50,953 bases of DNA from Rhizobium sp. Q54 (GCA_945860165.1 CAMAPL010000017.1:1-50953); one strand, 5' to 3'; counted from the stretch's first letter, positions 25,036 through 34,481 are shown. Numbers and translations are program-made. Notes: generated by a model from the sequence alone, not told the origin.

Positions 25036-26256
25036 ATGACCAGCAAAAACCTTCGCGCCGCTTTGACGGCCGCCTTCCTGCTCGGCGCTGCATCGGGCGC
25101 CGCCCATGCCCAGAAGCCCGCTGCTCCGCCCAAGCTGACCGTCGCTGTCCAGAAGGCGCTGGTTGAAGCCCAGACCGCCAACAAGAAGTCGGACTTCCCC
25201 ACCGCCATGGCCGCCATCGCGAAGGCGCGCGCCGTCACCAGCCGCACGCCTTATGACGATCTGCAGATCAACCGTTATGCGATGTCGCTGAACGTGCAGC
25301 AGAAGGATCTGACGGCCGCCGCCGTCGCCGGCGAAGCCGCCGCCGATACCGATCCAGCCGTCATTCCCGACGCGGAAAAGGGTCCGGTCTATACCGCCGG
25401 TCTGCAGCTGGCGTTGAACGCCAAGCATTACGACAAGGCCGCCAGATACGCCAAGCTGGTGCAGTCGACCACGCCGCCGCCCGATGAGAGCATTATGGCG
25501 ATGGCGGCCCAGGCCATGTATTTGGGCAGCGACTATGCCGGCGCGATGGAACTGGCGCAGAAAAGCATCGCTGCCGCCAAGGCCGCGGGCAAGCTGCCGC
25601 AGCGCACCGACTTTGAAATCACCATGAGTGCGCAGGTCCAGCAGAAAAACCAGGCCGCTGCCGAACAGACGCTGGAACAGATGGTCGCCACCTACAATGC
25701 TCCGAAGGACTGGGCCCAGTTCCTGGGCGTGTCGTTGGGCGTCAAGGGCATGCGCGACATCGACTATATCTATCTAGGCCGCCTGATGTTCGCGACCAAG
25801 GCCCCGATGCAGCCCAATGACATGCAGCTGGTCGGCGCCACCGCCAACAAGCAGGGCTTCTATGGCGATGCCGAGCAGGCCCAGCAGCAGGGCGGTCCGG
25901 CGCCGGATTCGCGCATGGGGGCGGACCGCAAGTCCATCCCACAGCAGATCGCAGCGGGCGAGAAAAAGGAGGGCGGGGAATATAACGTCAAGCTGGCCCA
26001 GGCTTTGTACGCCTATGGCATGTTTGCCGAAGCGGAAACCGCCGCGCGCCTGGCTAAAACCAAGGGCGGCGCCAAGGACCCGACCGAGGCAGACATGGTG
26101 ATCGGCATGTCGCAACTCGCACAAGGCAAGAATAGCGAGGCCGTAGCCACCTACGCCGGCATCACCGCGCCGAACCCCGCTTCGGCCCGCGTGCTGCGCC
26201 TGTGGGGCTATCACGCCAAGGCCAAGACCCAGCCCGTCACGGCCGCCGCGCAGTAA
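25036..26256 (+). CDS. Exported TPR-like helical repeat protein
   Basis: 406 aa from ATG 25036 with AGGGACG upstream; the longer in-frame extension is not convincing. The signal peptide ends GAAHAQ. The mature protein is Ala/Gln/Lys-rich and helical with TPR-like pairs: LVEAQTANKKSDFPTAMAAI, AGLQLALNAKHYDKAARYAK, AAQAMYLGSDYAGAMELAQK and KLAQALYAYGMFAEAETAAR. No enzymatic motif. A periplasmic scaffold role is likely. Regulation is not visible upstream. A strong terminator follows at 26271. Confidence 0.75.
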   Translation: MTSKNLRAALTAAFLLGAASGAAHAQKPAAPPKLTVAVQKALVEAQTANKKSDFPTAMAAIAKARAVTSRTPYDDLQINRYAMSLNVQQKDLTAAAVAGEAAADTDPAVIPDAEKGPVYTAGLQLALNAKHYDKAARYAKLVQSTTPPPDESIMAMAAQAMYLGSDYAGAMELAQKSIAAAKAAGKLPQRTDFEITMSAQVQQKNQAAAEQTLEQMVATYNAPKDWAQFLGVSLGVKGMRDIDYIYLGRLMFATKAPMQPNDMQLVGATANKQGFYGDAEQAQQQGGPAPDSRMGADRKSIPQQIAAGEKKEGGEYNVKLAQALYAYGMFAEAETAARLAKTKGGAKDPTEADMVIGMSQLAQGKNSEAVATYAGITAPNPASARVLRLWGYHAKAKTQPVTAAAQ

Positions 26257-26270
26257 CACGCATCTGACAG

Positions 26271-26309
26271 GGCCGGTGCGCGCATTCGCGCGCACCGGCC
26301 TTTTCTTTT
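26271..26309 (+). terminator. Intrinsic transcription terminator
   Basis: A perfect 13-bp stem (GGCCGGTGCGCGC at 26271-26283 with its complement at 26288-26300) around an ATTC loop, followed by TTTTCTTTT. It begins 15 nt after the stop of the exported TPR-like gene and is the clearest terminator in the window. Confidence 0.92.
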
Positions 26310-26320
26310 ATAACCCAGCA

Positions 26321-26866
26321 ATGAACCTGGTCGTGGGCTTCGCGCCCTTCATACTGTTCGCGTTCCTGTCACGGCTTTCAGCTGATCTGGCGCTCTGGAT
26401 GGCGTTCGCCGCCGCCTTTATAGTGACTATCCGCGATTTCGTCGAAAGCCCGTCGCTGCGCCTGCTGGATGTCGGCAGCCTGGTGCTGTTCGCCCTGCTG
26501 GCGCTGGTGCGCGGCTTTCTCGATCCCAACATGTCGCTGGCGGCAGTGCGCTTTATCGCGGCCCTGGCCCTGTTCCTGCTACTGGCCATACCGCTGGCGC
26601 TGAAGCGCCCCTTTTCGGTGGACTATGCGCGGCTTGACCCGAAGGAAAAGGACTGGCCACCGGAACTTTTCCTCAGGGTCAACTATCTGGTGTCAGGCGC
26701 ATGGGTCGCCGCCTTCGCCGTCATGGCCCTAGCCGACGGCGCGGTGACATTTTCCCCAGAACTGCCGCTCTATGCCAGCGTCGCCGTCAGCGTCGTGGCG
26801 CTGGCCGCCGCCGTCACCTTCACGCTGCGCTATCCGACACTGGCAGCCAAACGGGCGAGCAGCTAG
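26321..26866 (+). CDS. Integral membrane protein of unknown function
   Basis: 181 aa from ATG 26321, just past the terminator. Five or six hydrophobic helices are visible: VVGFAPFILFAFLSRLSADL, LALWMAFAAAFIVTI, LLDVGSLVLFALLALVRGFL, AVRFIAALALFLLLAIPLAL, LVSGAWVAAFAVMALADG and YASVAVSVVALAAAVTFTLR. A short polar loop (SVDYARLDPKEKDWPPELFL) lies between helices 4 and 5. No family recognised with confidence. No obvious ribosome binding site. It precedes the thiolase gene by 50 bp. Confidence 0.7.
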   Translation: MNLVVGFAPFILFAFLSRLSADLALWMAFAAAFIVTIRDFVESPSLRLLDVGSLVLFALLALVRGFLDPNMSLAAVRFIAALALFLLLAIPLALKRPFSVDYARLDPKEKDWPPELFLRVNYLVSGAWVAAFAVMALADGAVTFSPELPLYASVAVSVVALAAAVTFTLRYPTLAAKRASS

Positions 26867-26916
26867 GTTCGCGCTGCTTCGCGGGGCCTGACCGTCCCCA
26901 AAACAAAGGCGCTTTC

Positions 26917-28110
26917 ATGAAACAGGCAGTCATCGTTTCAACCGCGCGCACCGGCCTCGCCAAATCCATGCGCGGCGGCTTCAACGAAACCCATGGCGCG
27001 GTCATGGGCGGCCATGCCGTCCGGCACGCCATCGCCCGCGCCGGCATCGCGGCGGGCGAGGTCGAAGATGTCTATATGGGATGCGGTTTCCCCGAAGGCG
27101 CAACCGGCAACAATATCGCGCGCGAAAGCGCCATCTGGGCGGGCTGCCCCGTCACCACCGGCGGCGTCACCAGCAACCGCTATTGTTCCAGCGGGCTGAA
27201 TGCCATCGCCTGCGCCGCGCAGCAGATCATGACCGACGGCACCGACATTGCGGTCGGCGCGGGCGTGGAATCCATCTCGCTGGTGCAGATGGGCGGGATC
27301 AACCTCAAGAATTTCACCGAGGAACACCTGCTCAAGGCCCATCCGGCGCTGTGGATGACCATGATCGTGGCCGAACGCTATGGCATCAGCCGCGAACGCC
27401 AGGACCAGTATGCCCTGCAAAGGCAGCAGCGCACGGCCGCGGCCTAGGGTAGCGGAAAATACCAGGACGAGATCGTGCCGCTCGCCACCAAGATGAAAAA
27501 GATCGACAAGGCGACGGGCGCCGAGAGCATGGTGGATGTCACCGTCGACCGCGATGAGTGCAACCGCGCCGATACCACGCTCGAAGGCCTGTCGGCGCTG
27601 AAACCGGTTCATGCCGGCGGCCAGCAGGTGGCGACAGGAAAATACATCACTGCCGGAAACGCCTCGCAATTCGCGGACGGCGCCAGCGCCTGCGTGCTGA
27701 TGAGCGCAGACGCCGCCGCCAAAAAAGGTATCAAGCCACTGGGGATTTTCCGGGGCTTCGCGGTGGCGGGCGTGGAGCCGGACGAGATGGGCATCGGCCC
27801 GGTGATCGCGGTGCCGCGCCTTCTGTCGCGCCATGGATTGAGCGTCAGCGACATCGATTTGTGGGAACTGAACGAGGCATTTTCCAGCCAGGCCCTCTAT
27901 TGCATGAACAAGCTTGGGCTCGCCCCCGCCAAGACCAATGTGAATGGCGGCGCCATTTCCATCGGCCATCCCTATGGCATGACGGGCGCGCGCCTGACCG
28001 GCCACTTGCTGATCGAAGGCCGGCGGCGCGGCGCCAAATACGGCGTGGTGACCATGTGCATCGGCGGCGGCATGGGCGCGGCCGGGCTGTTCGAGATCCT
28101 GCCCGCCTGA
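26917..28110 (+). pseudogene. Acetyl-CoA acyltransferase (thiolase) interrupted by one amber codon
   Basis: A full-length thiolase frame of about 397 codons from ATG 26917 to TGA 28108-28110 is broken only by TAG at 27445-27447. The catalytic residues are all present: nucleophile Cys in NRYCSSGLNAIA (about 90), His in [14 protein letters not shown] (about 350) and the second Cys in [14 protein letters not shown]. The stop falls in RQQRTAAA[14 protein letters not shown], where homologues usually have Gln, so a CAG-to-TAG change is likely. The intact enzyme would cleave 3-ketoacyl-CoA in beta-oxidation or condense acetyl-CoA. A downstream restart is unlikely to give an active enzyme because the first part holds the nucleophile. 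Confidence 0.8.
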
Positions 28111-28769
28111 TGCTGAAGCGCGCACTCGTCTCTTTTGTGGCTTTGCTGATGTTTGCCGGTTGCGCGAGCATGGACAAGGGTCCGCCCCCGCTGCCCGATC
28201 CCAAGAGCCAGATGGCAGCGCTGGAAATGCGCATCGCCATCCTGGTAGAAGAACAGCGCCAGAGGATGAACCCCAAGGCCAAGAAGCTGGCGATCGATCC
28301 CGCCCTCACCACCATCGCCCGCGCCCGGGCGGCGGACATGGCCGCCAAGGACTATCTTGCCCATACCGCACCGGACGGCGCGACCAGTGCCAGCCTGCTG
28401 ATGAAACAGGATGCCAACTGGCAGGGGCTGCTAGGCGAAAATCTTGCAGCGCAGCATTACACGCGCCAGAGCGGGGTGGTGGTCAATGATTTCGCCAAGC
28501 GCTTCCTGGACGAATGGATGAAAAGCACGCCGCATCGGGAAAATATGGCCTTCGCCAATTACGACCATGCCGGTGTGGGCACGGCGGTCAACGGCGACAC
28601 GGTCTATGTCGCTCTGCTCTTTTCTACTGATCTGGGGCTGCCGCCGCCCAAGCCGGAAGGCCCAGCCATGACCGCCATGCCCTTTGAAAGCCCGGGCGCC
28701 GCCAGCAAAGAGACGTTGCCGCCCGCGCCCGCCCCATTGCGCCTACGGGGGGCGACCGGGGCGCGGTAA
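28110..28769 (+). CDS. CAP/SCP-domain lipoprotein
   Basis: 219 aa; the ATG overlaps the thiolase TGA by one base (TGATG). The signal has a lipobox (LLMFAGCAS), so Cys is lipidated. The CAP domain follows (about 40-175): KKLAIDPALTTIARARAADM, AAKDYLAHTAPDG, LLGENLAAQHY, FLDEWMKSTPHRENMAFANY and HAGVGTAVNGDTVYVALLFS. This gives the His/Glu/His set of the family. Bacterial CAP lipoproteins are envelope proteins of mostly unknown activity. A Pro-rich tail closes the protein. Confidence 0.85.
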   Translation: MLKRALVSFVALLMFAGCASMDKGPPPLPDPKSQMAALEMRIAILVEEQRQRMNPKAKKLAIDPALTTIARARAADMAAKDYLAHTAPDGATSASLLMKQDANWQGLLGENLAAQHYTRQSGVVVNDFAKRFLDEWMKSTPHRENMAFANYDHAGVGTAVNGDTVYVALLFSTDLGLPPPKPEGPAMTAMPFESPGAASKETLPPAPAPLRLRGATGAR

Positions 28770-28800
28770 CATCCGGTTAAGTGTATTGGTCCAAGTATCT

Positions 28801-28956
28801 GTGCATGACCCAACACAGTCAGGCCCGCCGCGCACCGCCCTGCCGTTGCAGCAGCGCGACGTGCGCAACGCGCCGCTGTTTTACGGCCTGATCTGCGTCT
28901 TCATGGCGATGCTGCTGGGCTGGATTTCGTCGGTGCTGTTCCCCGGACCCGCTTAA
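28801..28956 (+). CDS. Small single-pass membrane protein
   Basis: 51 aa from a GTG at 28801 (a TTG at 28786 is an alternative). A polar N-terminus (DPTQSGPPRTALPLQQRDVR) precedes one strong membrane helix (APLFYGLICVFMAMLLGWIS) and a short tail. No ribosome binding site is strong, and no homologue is recalled. It sits in the gap between the CAP lipoprotein and the convergent alpha/beta hydrolase. Support comes from its coherent topology and its fit to the gap. Confidence 0.45.
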   Translation: MHDPTQSGPPRTALPLQQRDVRNAPLFYGLICVFMAMLLGWISSVLFPGPA

Positions 28957-28965
28957 GCCGTTGCG

Positions 28966-29745
28966 TCAGGCGCCGAAAAAATCGAACACGGCCTGGCGGG
29001 TATGGCGGTCGCCCACCGCCGACATATGATCGCGATTTGGAATGATTATGGCTTTGCCTTCGGCAAAAGCCTGTGCCAACGGCTCGGGCCGGCCCGCGAC
29101 ATCGTCCAGTGCACCGCACACGACAAGGATCGGCCGCTGCAGCGCCGCAAGTGTGGCGGGCGGCAGCCGCGGCGACATCGCCCGCATGCAGGCGGCCAGC
29201 GCGAACCGGTCCTTGCCGGGCTGGTCCGCAAAAGCGCGAAACATCTTCGCCTTGGGGTCGGTGATCGAATCCTTGTCCGGCGTCAGCAGCGCATCGGCCA
29301 GCACGGCGCGCGCCGCGGGCGCGGTAATGCGATCCTGCAGATAATTTTCGCCGACGCCGGCGAGTGCCAGCTTCTTGATGCGTTCGGGATGCGAGGCCAG
29401 AAGCCGAAGTCCGATAAAGCCGCCCATGGAATAGCCGCACAGCAGCGCTTCGTTCACCCCCGCCGCATCCATGACACTAAGAACATCCTCCGCCATGCGG
29501 CCATGGCCGTATGCCGCCTCATCATGGGGCTTGCCGCTGTCGCCATGCCCCCGGCAGTCCATCGCCAGAATGGAAAACCCGGCCTCGGTCAATCCGCCAT
29601 ACCAGCCGGTGGATTTCCAGTTCTGCGACCGGCTGGAACCGAAGCCGTGGACAAGCACAATGGTCGGGCGCTCCGTTGTTTCCTCGGGTCCCAAGCGCTC
29701 AAAGGCCAGTGCCGTGCCATCGCTGGCGATTGCGAATTCGGACAT
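28966..29745 (-). CDS. Alpha/beta-fold hydrolase
   Basis: 259 aa. Oxyanion region LVHGFGSSRSQNW (about 31-43), nucleophile elbow LLCGYSMGGFIG (Ser near 107), the acid in VCGALDDVAGRPEPL (about 215) and catalytic His in IPNRDHMSAVGDRH (about 240). These are in the right order and spacing for a soluble esterase/lipase-like alpha/beta hydrolase. A short lid region contains DRITAPAARAVLADALLTPD. No signal peptide. The substrate is unknown. It is divergent from the DUF423 gene, with a 57-bp gap. Confidence 0.88.
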   Translation of the reverse strand: MSEFAIASDGTALAFERLGPEETTERPTIVLVHGFGSSRSQNWKSTGWYGGLTEAGFSILAMDCRGHGDSGKPHDEAAYGHGRMAEDVLSVMDAAGVNEALLCGYSMGGFIGLRLLASHPERIKKLALAGVGENYLQDRITAPAARAVLADALLTPDKDSITDPKAKMFRAFADQPGKDRFALAACMRAMSPRLPPATLAALQRPILVVCGALDDVAGRPEPLAQAFAEGKAIIIPNRDHMSAVGDRHTRQAVFDFFGA

Positions 29746-29802
29746 AGATTTTCTCCGGCTTCAAACTCGCAAAGCCCGGCCTGTCTGTCTATAACCGCAA
29801 GC

Positions 29803-30177
29803 ATGAGACGATGGCTTTTCATCGCCGCCCTTATGGGCGGCCTGGCAGTGATACTGGGTGCGTTCGCCGCCCATGGCCTGCGCGCGGTGCTGAGCGACAG
29901 GATGCTCACGGCTTTTGAGACCGGCGCGCAATACCAGATGTATCACGCCCTCGCCATCGGACTGGCGGCGCTTGCCGTGCGGGACCGCGCCGCGCGCCTC
30001 GCCAATGCAGCCGCCGCACTGTTCCTGATCGGCATCGCGCTGTTTTCCGGTTCGCTCTATCTGATGGCCTTCACCGGCCTGACATTCCTGGGAATGGTCA
30101 CGCCTTTGGGCGGATTGAGCATGATGGCGGGATGGGCCGTGCTGGCGCTGGCGGCCTTGAAACTGGAAAAAGCCTGA
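29803..30177 (+). CDS. DUF423 family membrane protein
   Basis: 124 aa from ATG 29803. Four membrane helices. The family signature is present: LAVILGAFAAHGLRAVLSDR, then FETGAQYQMYHALAIGLAAL, then ALFLIGIALFSGSLYLMAFT and GMVTPLGGLSMMAGWAVLAL. This matches the full length of DUF423 (YgdD-type) proteins. The function is unknown. It is divergent from the hydrolase gene. Confidence 0.9.
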   Translation: MRRWLFIAALMGGLAVILGAFAAHGLRAVLSDRMLTAFETGAQYQMYHALAIGLAALAVRDRAARLANAAAALFLIGIALFSGSLYLMAFTGLTFLGMVTPLGGLSMMAGWAVLALAALKLEKA

Positions 30178-30260
30178 GACCGTTCAGACCTGGGTGATAA
30201 AGTCGCTCAGGTCCTGGTCCTCGCGCGACGAGCGGCCCTTTGCGGGGCCCTCCAGGACTT

Positions 30261-30980
30261 TCAGGAAGCGATCCCCACGTGGCGGGTCCAGGCGAAAGCG
30301 CCGCCTTCCATACCCGCGGCATTGTCAACGATGGTCACATTACGCGGCAGCTTGAAATCCACCAGGCGAGAATTGCCGCCGCCGAGATAGAGATGGTCGT
30401 AATTGAACACCGTGCCCAGCACGGCGACCAGTTTCCTGATCCGCCTGTTCCAGTTCTGGTCACCGATTTTTCGCCTTGTCTTGTCGCCCACCAGCACGTC
30501 GAAATCGTTTTTTCGCTGCAGGGTGAGATGCGCCAGATCCATATGGGGCATCAAGATGCCATCGCGGAACCAGGCGCTGCCGAAACCGGTGCCCAGGGTG
30601 CAAACCAGCTCCAGCCCCTTGCCCTTGATGACGGCCAGGCCCTGCACGTCGGCGTCGTTCAGCAACTTGACCGGCTTGCCTAGTTTTTTGCGCATCACCG
30701 CAGCCAGCGGAAAATTCGCCCAGTCCTCGGTACCAAGATTGGGCGCGCTGACCACCTTGCCCGCCTTGACCATGCCGGGAAATCCGATAGTGACATGATC
30801 GAACTTGCCCAGCGGTTTCACCAGCGCGAGCAGTAGCGGCACCACCTTGCCGGGGGTGCGCGCCTTGGGTGTCTTCACCCGTACCCGCTGCACCAGGAAT
30901 CTGCCGGTGCGGCCGACAATGGCCGCCTTCAGCCCGCTGGCGCCGATATCGATGCAAAGAATGCGTATCGCCCCGGTCAT
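30261..30980 (-). CDS. ppgK: Polyphosphate glucokinase (ROK-type)
   Basis: 239 aa. Phosphate loop CIDIGASGLKAAIV (about 9-22), VTIGFPGMVKAGKVVSAPNL (about 64-83), LLNDADVQGLAV with the catalytic Asp (about 106-117), and LGTGFGSAWFRDG (about 129-141) followed by PHMDLAH. This set identifies the polyphosphate glucokinase branch of ROK kinases, which phosphorylate glucose using polyphosphate (and often ATP). It is the last gene of an operon with gnd, zwf and pgl; its ATG overlaps the pgl stop by one base. Product glucose 6-phosphate is the substrate of the zwf enzyme encoded two genes earlier. Confidence 0.88.
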   Translation of the reverse strand: MTGAIRILCIDIGASGLKAAIVGRTGRFLVQRVRVKTPKARTPGKVVPLLLALVKPLGKFDHVTIGFPGMVKAGKVVSAPNLGTEDWANFPLAAVMRKKLGKPVKLLNDADVQGLAVIKGKGLELVCTLGTGFGSAWFRDGILMPHMDLAHLTLQRKNDFDVLVGDKTRRKIGDQNWNRRIRKLVAVLGTVFNYDHLYLGGGNSRLVDFKLPRNVTIVDNAAGMEGGAFAWTRHVGIAS

Positions 30981-31708
30981 CAGAATCCATAACCTTGATA
31001 TTGCTCACCGCTAGCGGCTTCATCCACCAGCCAAAGGACCTCGCCCTGCGGCTTGAGCGCGCCCGCCGGCAGCCCACCGCCACGCGCCTGCGCCAGCGCA
31101 TCGCGCTTGGCCGCGCCCGACACCAGAAAAAGAATCAGCGCGCTGGATTCCAGCGCCGGATAGGTCAGGGTGATGCGCGGCTCGCTGCGGCCTTCGGGCA
31201 CCGCCGCCGCCCAGCGCTCACGCTCTTTCAGAACCGGCTGGCCCGGCAGCAGCGAGGCGGTATGGCCGTCATCGCCCAGCCCCAGCAGGGTGAGATGAAA
31301 CAGCGGCACGCCGCGCTCGAGATTGCCGGCGCCATATTTCTGGCGCAGGACTTCGTTGTAACGGTCGGCGGCGCTTTGCGGCGTGCCGTCGGTGGGGATG
31401 GCCAGCAGCTTGCGCGGCATCACCGTGCCGTCCGCCAGCAAACTTTCGCGCACCATGCGGTAATTGGAATCCTGATGATCCGGCGGTACACAGCGCTCAT
31501 CGCTGAAAAACAGCTCGGCGCAACTCCAGTCCACATCCTTGCGCGCCGCCAGCAACTGATAGGCAGCGCGCGGCGTCGCTCCCCCCGACAGCACGATGCG
31601 ATAGGGCCATTTCGCGGTTTTCACCTGCCCGGCAATAATCTCCGCCGCCCGCGCCGCCAGCGCGCCCGCATCCTTCACCACTTCCAGCGCGCCCGCGATG
31701 CCAGTCAT
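30980..31708 (-). CDS. pgl: 6-Phosphogluconolactonase
   Basis: 242 aa, DevB/SOL family. Motifs in order: IVLSGGATPRAAYQLLA (about 38-54), LFFSDERCVPPDHQDSNYRM (about 66-85), LLGLGDDGHTASLLPGQPVL (about 141-160) and RITLTYPAL (about 176). It hydrolyses 6-phosphoglucono-lactone to 6-phosphogluconate, the step between the zwf and gnd products. The start overlaps the zwf stop by 4 nt (ATGA) and the stop overlaps ppgK by one base. Cytoplasmic. Confidence 0.93.
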   Translation of the reverse strand: MTGIAGALEVVKDAGALAARAAEIIAGQVKTAKWPYRIVLSGGATPRAAYQLLAARKDVDWSCAELFFSDERCVPPDHQDSNYRMVRESLLADGTVMPRKLLAIPTDGTPQSAADRYNEVLRQKYGAGNLERGVPLFHLTLLGLGDDGHTASLLPGQPVLKERERWAAAVPEGRSEPRITLTYPALESSALILFLVSGAAKRDALAQARGGGLPAGALKPQGEVLWLVDEAASGEQYQGYGF

Positions 31709-33225
31709 TTGCCGCCCAGAATGCGTATGTCGCGCCAGGAGCGGCCATCCTTGGCCAGGAGGTCGTTGGCCGCGCTGGGACCCTCGCTGCCCGCCGCGTA
31801 ATTGGGAAAGTGACGCGGATGGGTGTCATGCCAACCTTTCAGCACTGGCTCGACCAGCGCCCAGGCAGCTTCCACCTGGTCGGCGCGCTGGAAAAGCGTG
31901 GCGTCACCGATCAGGCAGTCATAGATCAGCGTCTCATAGCCAACCGCTGGCGCCTGGTGGAAATAATCCTTGTAGTTGAAGCGCATCGAGACGCTTTCCA
32001 GCGTCATGGCCGGACCGGGCCGTTTGGCGTTGAAGCGCAAGCGGATGCCCTCGTCGGGCTGGATGCGCAGGATCAGCCAGTCGGCATCCAGCTCTTCCAC
32101 CGGCGTGTCACGGAACAGGGCATGCGGCGCCTGCTTGAAGCGGATGGCGATCTCGCTGGAGCGGATGTTCAGCCGCTTGCCGGTGCGCAGATAGAAAGGC
32201 ACGCCCGCCCAGCGCCAATTGTCGATCTTCAGCCGCATGGCGACATAGGTTTCAATATTGGAGTCGGGCGAGACATTGGGCTCGCGGCGATAGGCTGCTA
32301 CCGGCTCGCCCTGCACCGTGCCGGTGTCATACTGGCCGCGCACCACGTCGGTCATGGCGAGCGTATGCATGGCCTTGAACAGCTCCGCCTTCTTGGCGCG
32401 GATGTCCTCGGCGTCAAAGCTCACGGGCGGCTCCATTGCCGTCATGGCGACCAGCTGGAACAGGTGGTTGGGCACCATGTCGCGCAGGGCACCGGTCTTC
32501 TCATAGAAATTGCCGCGGCCCTCGATGCCGATGCTTTCGGCCACCGTGATCTGGACATGGTCGATACGGTCGCGGTTCCAGATCGGCTCGAACAGTCCGT
32601 TGGCGAAGCGCAGCGCCATGATGTTCTGCACCGTCTCTTTGCCCAGAAAATGATCAATGCGGTAGATCTGATCTTCCTTGAGATAATTCAGCAGGTAGGC
32701 ATTGAGGTCCCTGGCCGATTGCAAGTCGTGGCCGAACGGCTTTTCCACGATGACGCGGCGAAAGCCCTTGTCGTCCTTGACCAGCCCGGCCTCGCCCAGC
32801 TTGCCGGCGATGGGGGCAAAAAACCGGTCAGCGGTGGCGAGATAGAACAGCACATTGCCACCCAGTCCCACATCCTTGTCGATCTTGCCCAGAAGGCCGT
32901 CCAGCGTCTTATAGGTTTCGGGTTTTTCGAAATCGCCCTTCAGGAAGATCATGTTCTGCGACAAGGCTTTCCACAGACTTTCGTCGATGGCCTGCTCGGT
33001 TTTGGACAGCATCTGTTCCAGGAATTCGCGCAAGCCATCGCGCCACTGCTCGCTGGTCTTGTCGTTATGGCCCACGCCTACCAGCGCCAGGCGCGACGGC
33101 AAGAGGCCGGTGCGCGCCAGATTGTATAGCGCCGGCACGATCAGGCGCTTGGTCAGATCACCATTGGCGCCAAAGATCACGATGGCGCAGGGCGGCGGCG
33201 GGTTCTTGTGCGACAGGGTGCTCAT
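31705..33225 (-). CDS. zwf: Glucose-6-phosphate 1-dehydrogenase
   Basis: 506 aa, the usual length. The cofactor loop is [10 protein letters not shown] (18-27), EKPFGHDL at 161-168, and the active-site signature RIDHFLGKE at 189-197 with its catalytic His. Substrate-binding residues follow in [20 protein letters not shown] and further on. It oxidises glucose 6-phosphate to the 6-phospholactone with NAD(P). It overlaps gnd (4 nt, ATGA) upstream and pgl (4 nt) downstream, so the three are translationally coupled. Confidence 0.97.
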   Translation of the reverse strand: MSTLSHKNPPPPCAIVIFGANGDLTKRLIVPALYNLARTGLLPSRLALVGVGHNDKTSEQWRDGLREFLEQMLSKTEQAIDESLWKALSQNMIFLKGDFEKPETYKTLDGLLGKIDKDVGLGGNVLFYLATADRFFAPIAGKLGEAGLVKDDKGFRRVIVEKPFGHDLQSARDLNAYLLNYLKEDQIYRIDHFLGKETVQNIMALRFANGLFEPIWNRDRIDHVQITVAESIGIEGRGNFYEKTGALRDMVPNHLFQLVAMTAMEPPVSFDAEDIRAKKAELFKAMHTLAMTDVVRGQYDTGTVQGEPVAAYRREPNVSPDSNIETYVAMRLKIDNWRWAGVPFYLRTGKRLNIRSSEIAIRFKQAPHALFRDTPVEELDADWLILRIQPDEGIRLRFNAKRPGPAMTLESVSMRFNYKDYFHQAPAVGYETLIYDCLIGDATLFQRADQVEAAWALVEPVLKGWHDTHPRHFPNYAAGSEGPSAANDLLAKDGRSWRDIRILGGK

Positions 33226-34223
33226 TTGTCGTCGTCCTTGGCTTTGCGCTCCGGCACAGTGCTTTCAATATGGCCGCCGAACTCCTTGCGCATGGCCGAG
33301 AGCAGCTTCTCGCCGAAGGTGTTTTCGCTGCGCGAGCGGAAGCGGGCGAACAGGGCCGCGGTGATCACCGGCGCCGCCACCGATTCATCCACCGCCGCCT
33401 GAATGGTCCAGCGCCCCTCGCCGCTATCGTCCACCTTGCCGCTGAAGTCGTCCAGACTTTCCGATTTGGACAGCGCGATGGCGGTGAGGTCGAGCAGCCA
33501 GGAGGCGACCACGCTGCCGCGCCGCCACACTTCGGCGACATCGCCGACATTAATGTCGAAACGCTCATCCTCCGCCAGCCTGTCGCTGTTTCGGCCGCGC
33601 ATGATGTCGAAGCCCTCGGCATAGGCCTGCATCAGGCCATACTCGATGCCGTTATGGACCATCTTGACGAAATGGCCCGCGCCGGCCAGGCCGGCATGCA
33701 TATAGCCCTCGGTGACGCGCGGATCGAATTTTTCCCGGCCCGGAGTTTTGGCGATCTCGCCGGCACCCGGCGCCAGGCTCTTGAAGATGGGATCAAGGCG
33801 ATCCACCACGGCCTTGTCGCCGCCGATCATCATGCAATAACCGCGCTCCAGCCCCCAAACGCCGCCAGAGGTGCCGACATCGACATATTCGATGCCACGT
33901 TCCCGCAAGTCTTTGGCGCGGCGGATATCGTCCTTGAAGAAGGTGTTGCCGCCATCGATCACCACATCGCCCTTCGATAACAGCTTGCCCAGGGCGGCGA
34001 TTGTCTCCTCGGTGATCTTGCCTGACGGCAGCATCACCCAGACAGTGCGCGGCGCGGCAAGCTTGGCCACCACATCTTCCAGCGAACTGGCGGCGGTCGC
34101 GCCTTCCAGGCCTTTCACAGCATCGGGGTTGGCGTCATAGCCCACCACCGCATGGCTGTTCTTCATCAGGCGCCGGCCGATATTGGCCCCCATGCGGCCC
34201 AGTCCAACAATTGCGATCTGCAT
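33222..34223 (-). CDS. gnd: 6-Phosphogluconate dehydrogenase, decarboxylating, short type
   Basis: 333 aa, the short form (GntZ/YqeC-like), not the 470-residue Gnd of enterics. The Rossmann motif is [15 protein letters not shown] (4-18). Substrate-binding parts: [37 protein letters not shown] (the GTSGG loop) and [20 protein letters not shown] with the catalytic Lys. Short forms usually prefer NAD; that preference is inferred. It starts the gnd-zwf-pgl-ppgK operon. The 258-bp gap to maeB on the other strand must hold both promoters. Confidence 0.93.
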   Translation of the reverse strand: MQIAIVGLGRMGANIGRRLMKNSHAVVGYDANPDAVKGLEGATAASSLEDVVAKLAAPRTVWVMLPSGKITEETIAALGKLLSKGDVVIDGGNTFFKDDIRRAKDLRERGIEYVDVGTSGGVWGLERGYCMMIGGDKAVVDRLDPIFKSLAPGAGEIAKTPGREKFDPRVTEGYMHAGLAGAGHFVKMVHNGIEYGLMQAYAEGFDIMRGRNSDRLAEDERFDINVGDVAEVWRRGSVVASWLLDLTAIALSKSESLDDFSGKVDDSGEGRWTIQAAVDESVAAPVITAALFARFRSRSENTFGEKLLSAMRKEFGGHIESTVPERKAKDDDK

Positions 34224-34481
34224 GAAAACTCCTCAAGACCCGCGCGAAACACGCGGTATGGCGAAGACAAGAATCGTTCAAATCAATCGCCGCCAAACTA
34301 GCCTATCGGGAGGGGTGTGAAATCCGCCCTCGACGTCCCCGAGCACGGGCCTGTGCAGGAACGTGTGCGCCGGGGCGCGGTTCCGGGAAAAAGGTCGGGA
34401 AACCCCCAAAAACAGGGGGAAAGGATTGATTTTGCCCCCCCGTACCTGCCAATTACCCCCCCTCGCGCAACAGGCTTTTTC

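Noticed and set aside
20532-28110. Recoding of TAG as an amino acid in this genome
   Set aside because: TAG ends several ordinary genes here (for example at 6357, 18704, 19563 and 19871), so it works as a stop.
30178-30260. Short minus-strand frame ending DQDLSDFITQV after ppgK
   Set aside because: It looks peptide-like but overlaps the ppgK end in another frame, has no start or binding site, and matches nothing I recognise.
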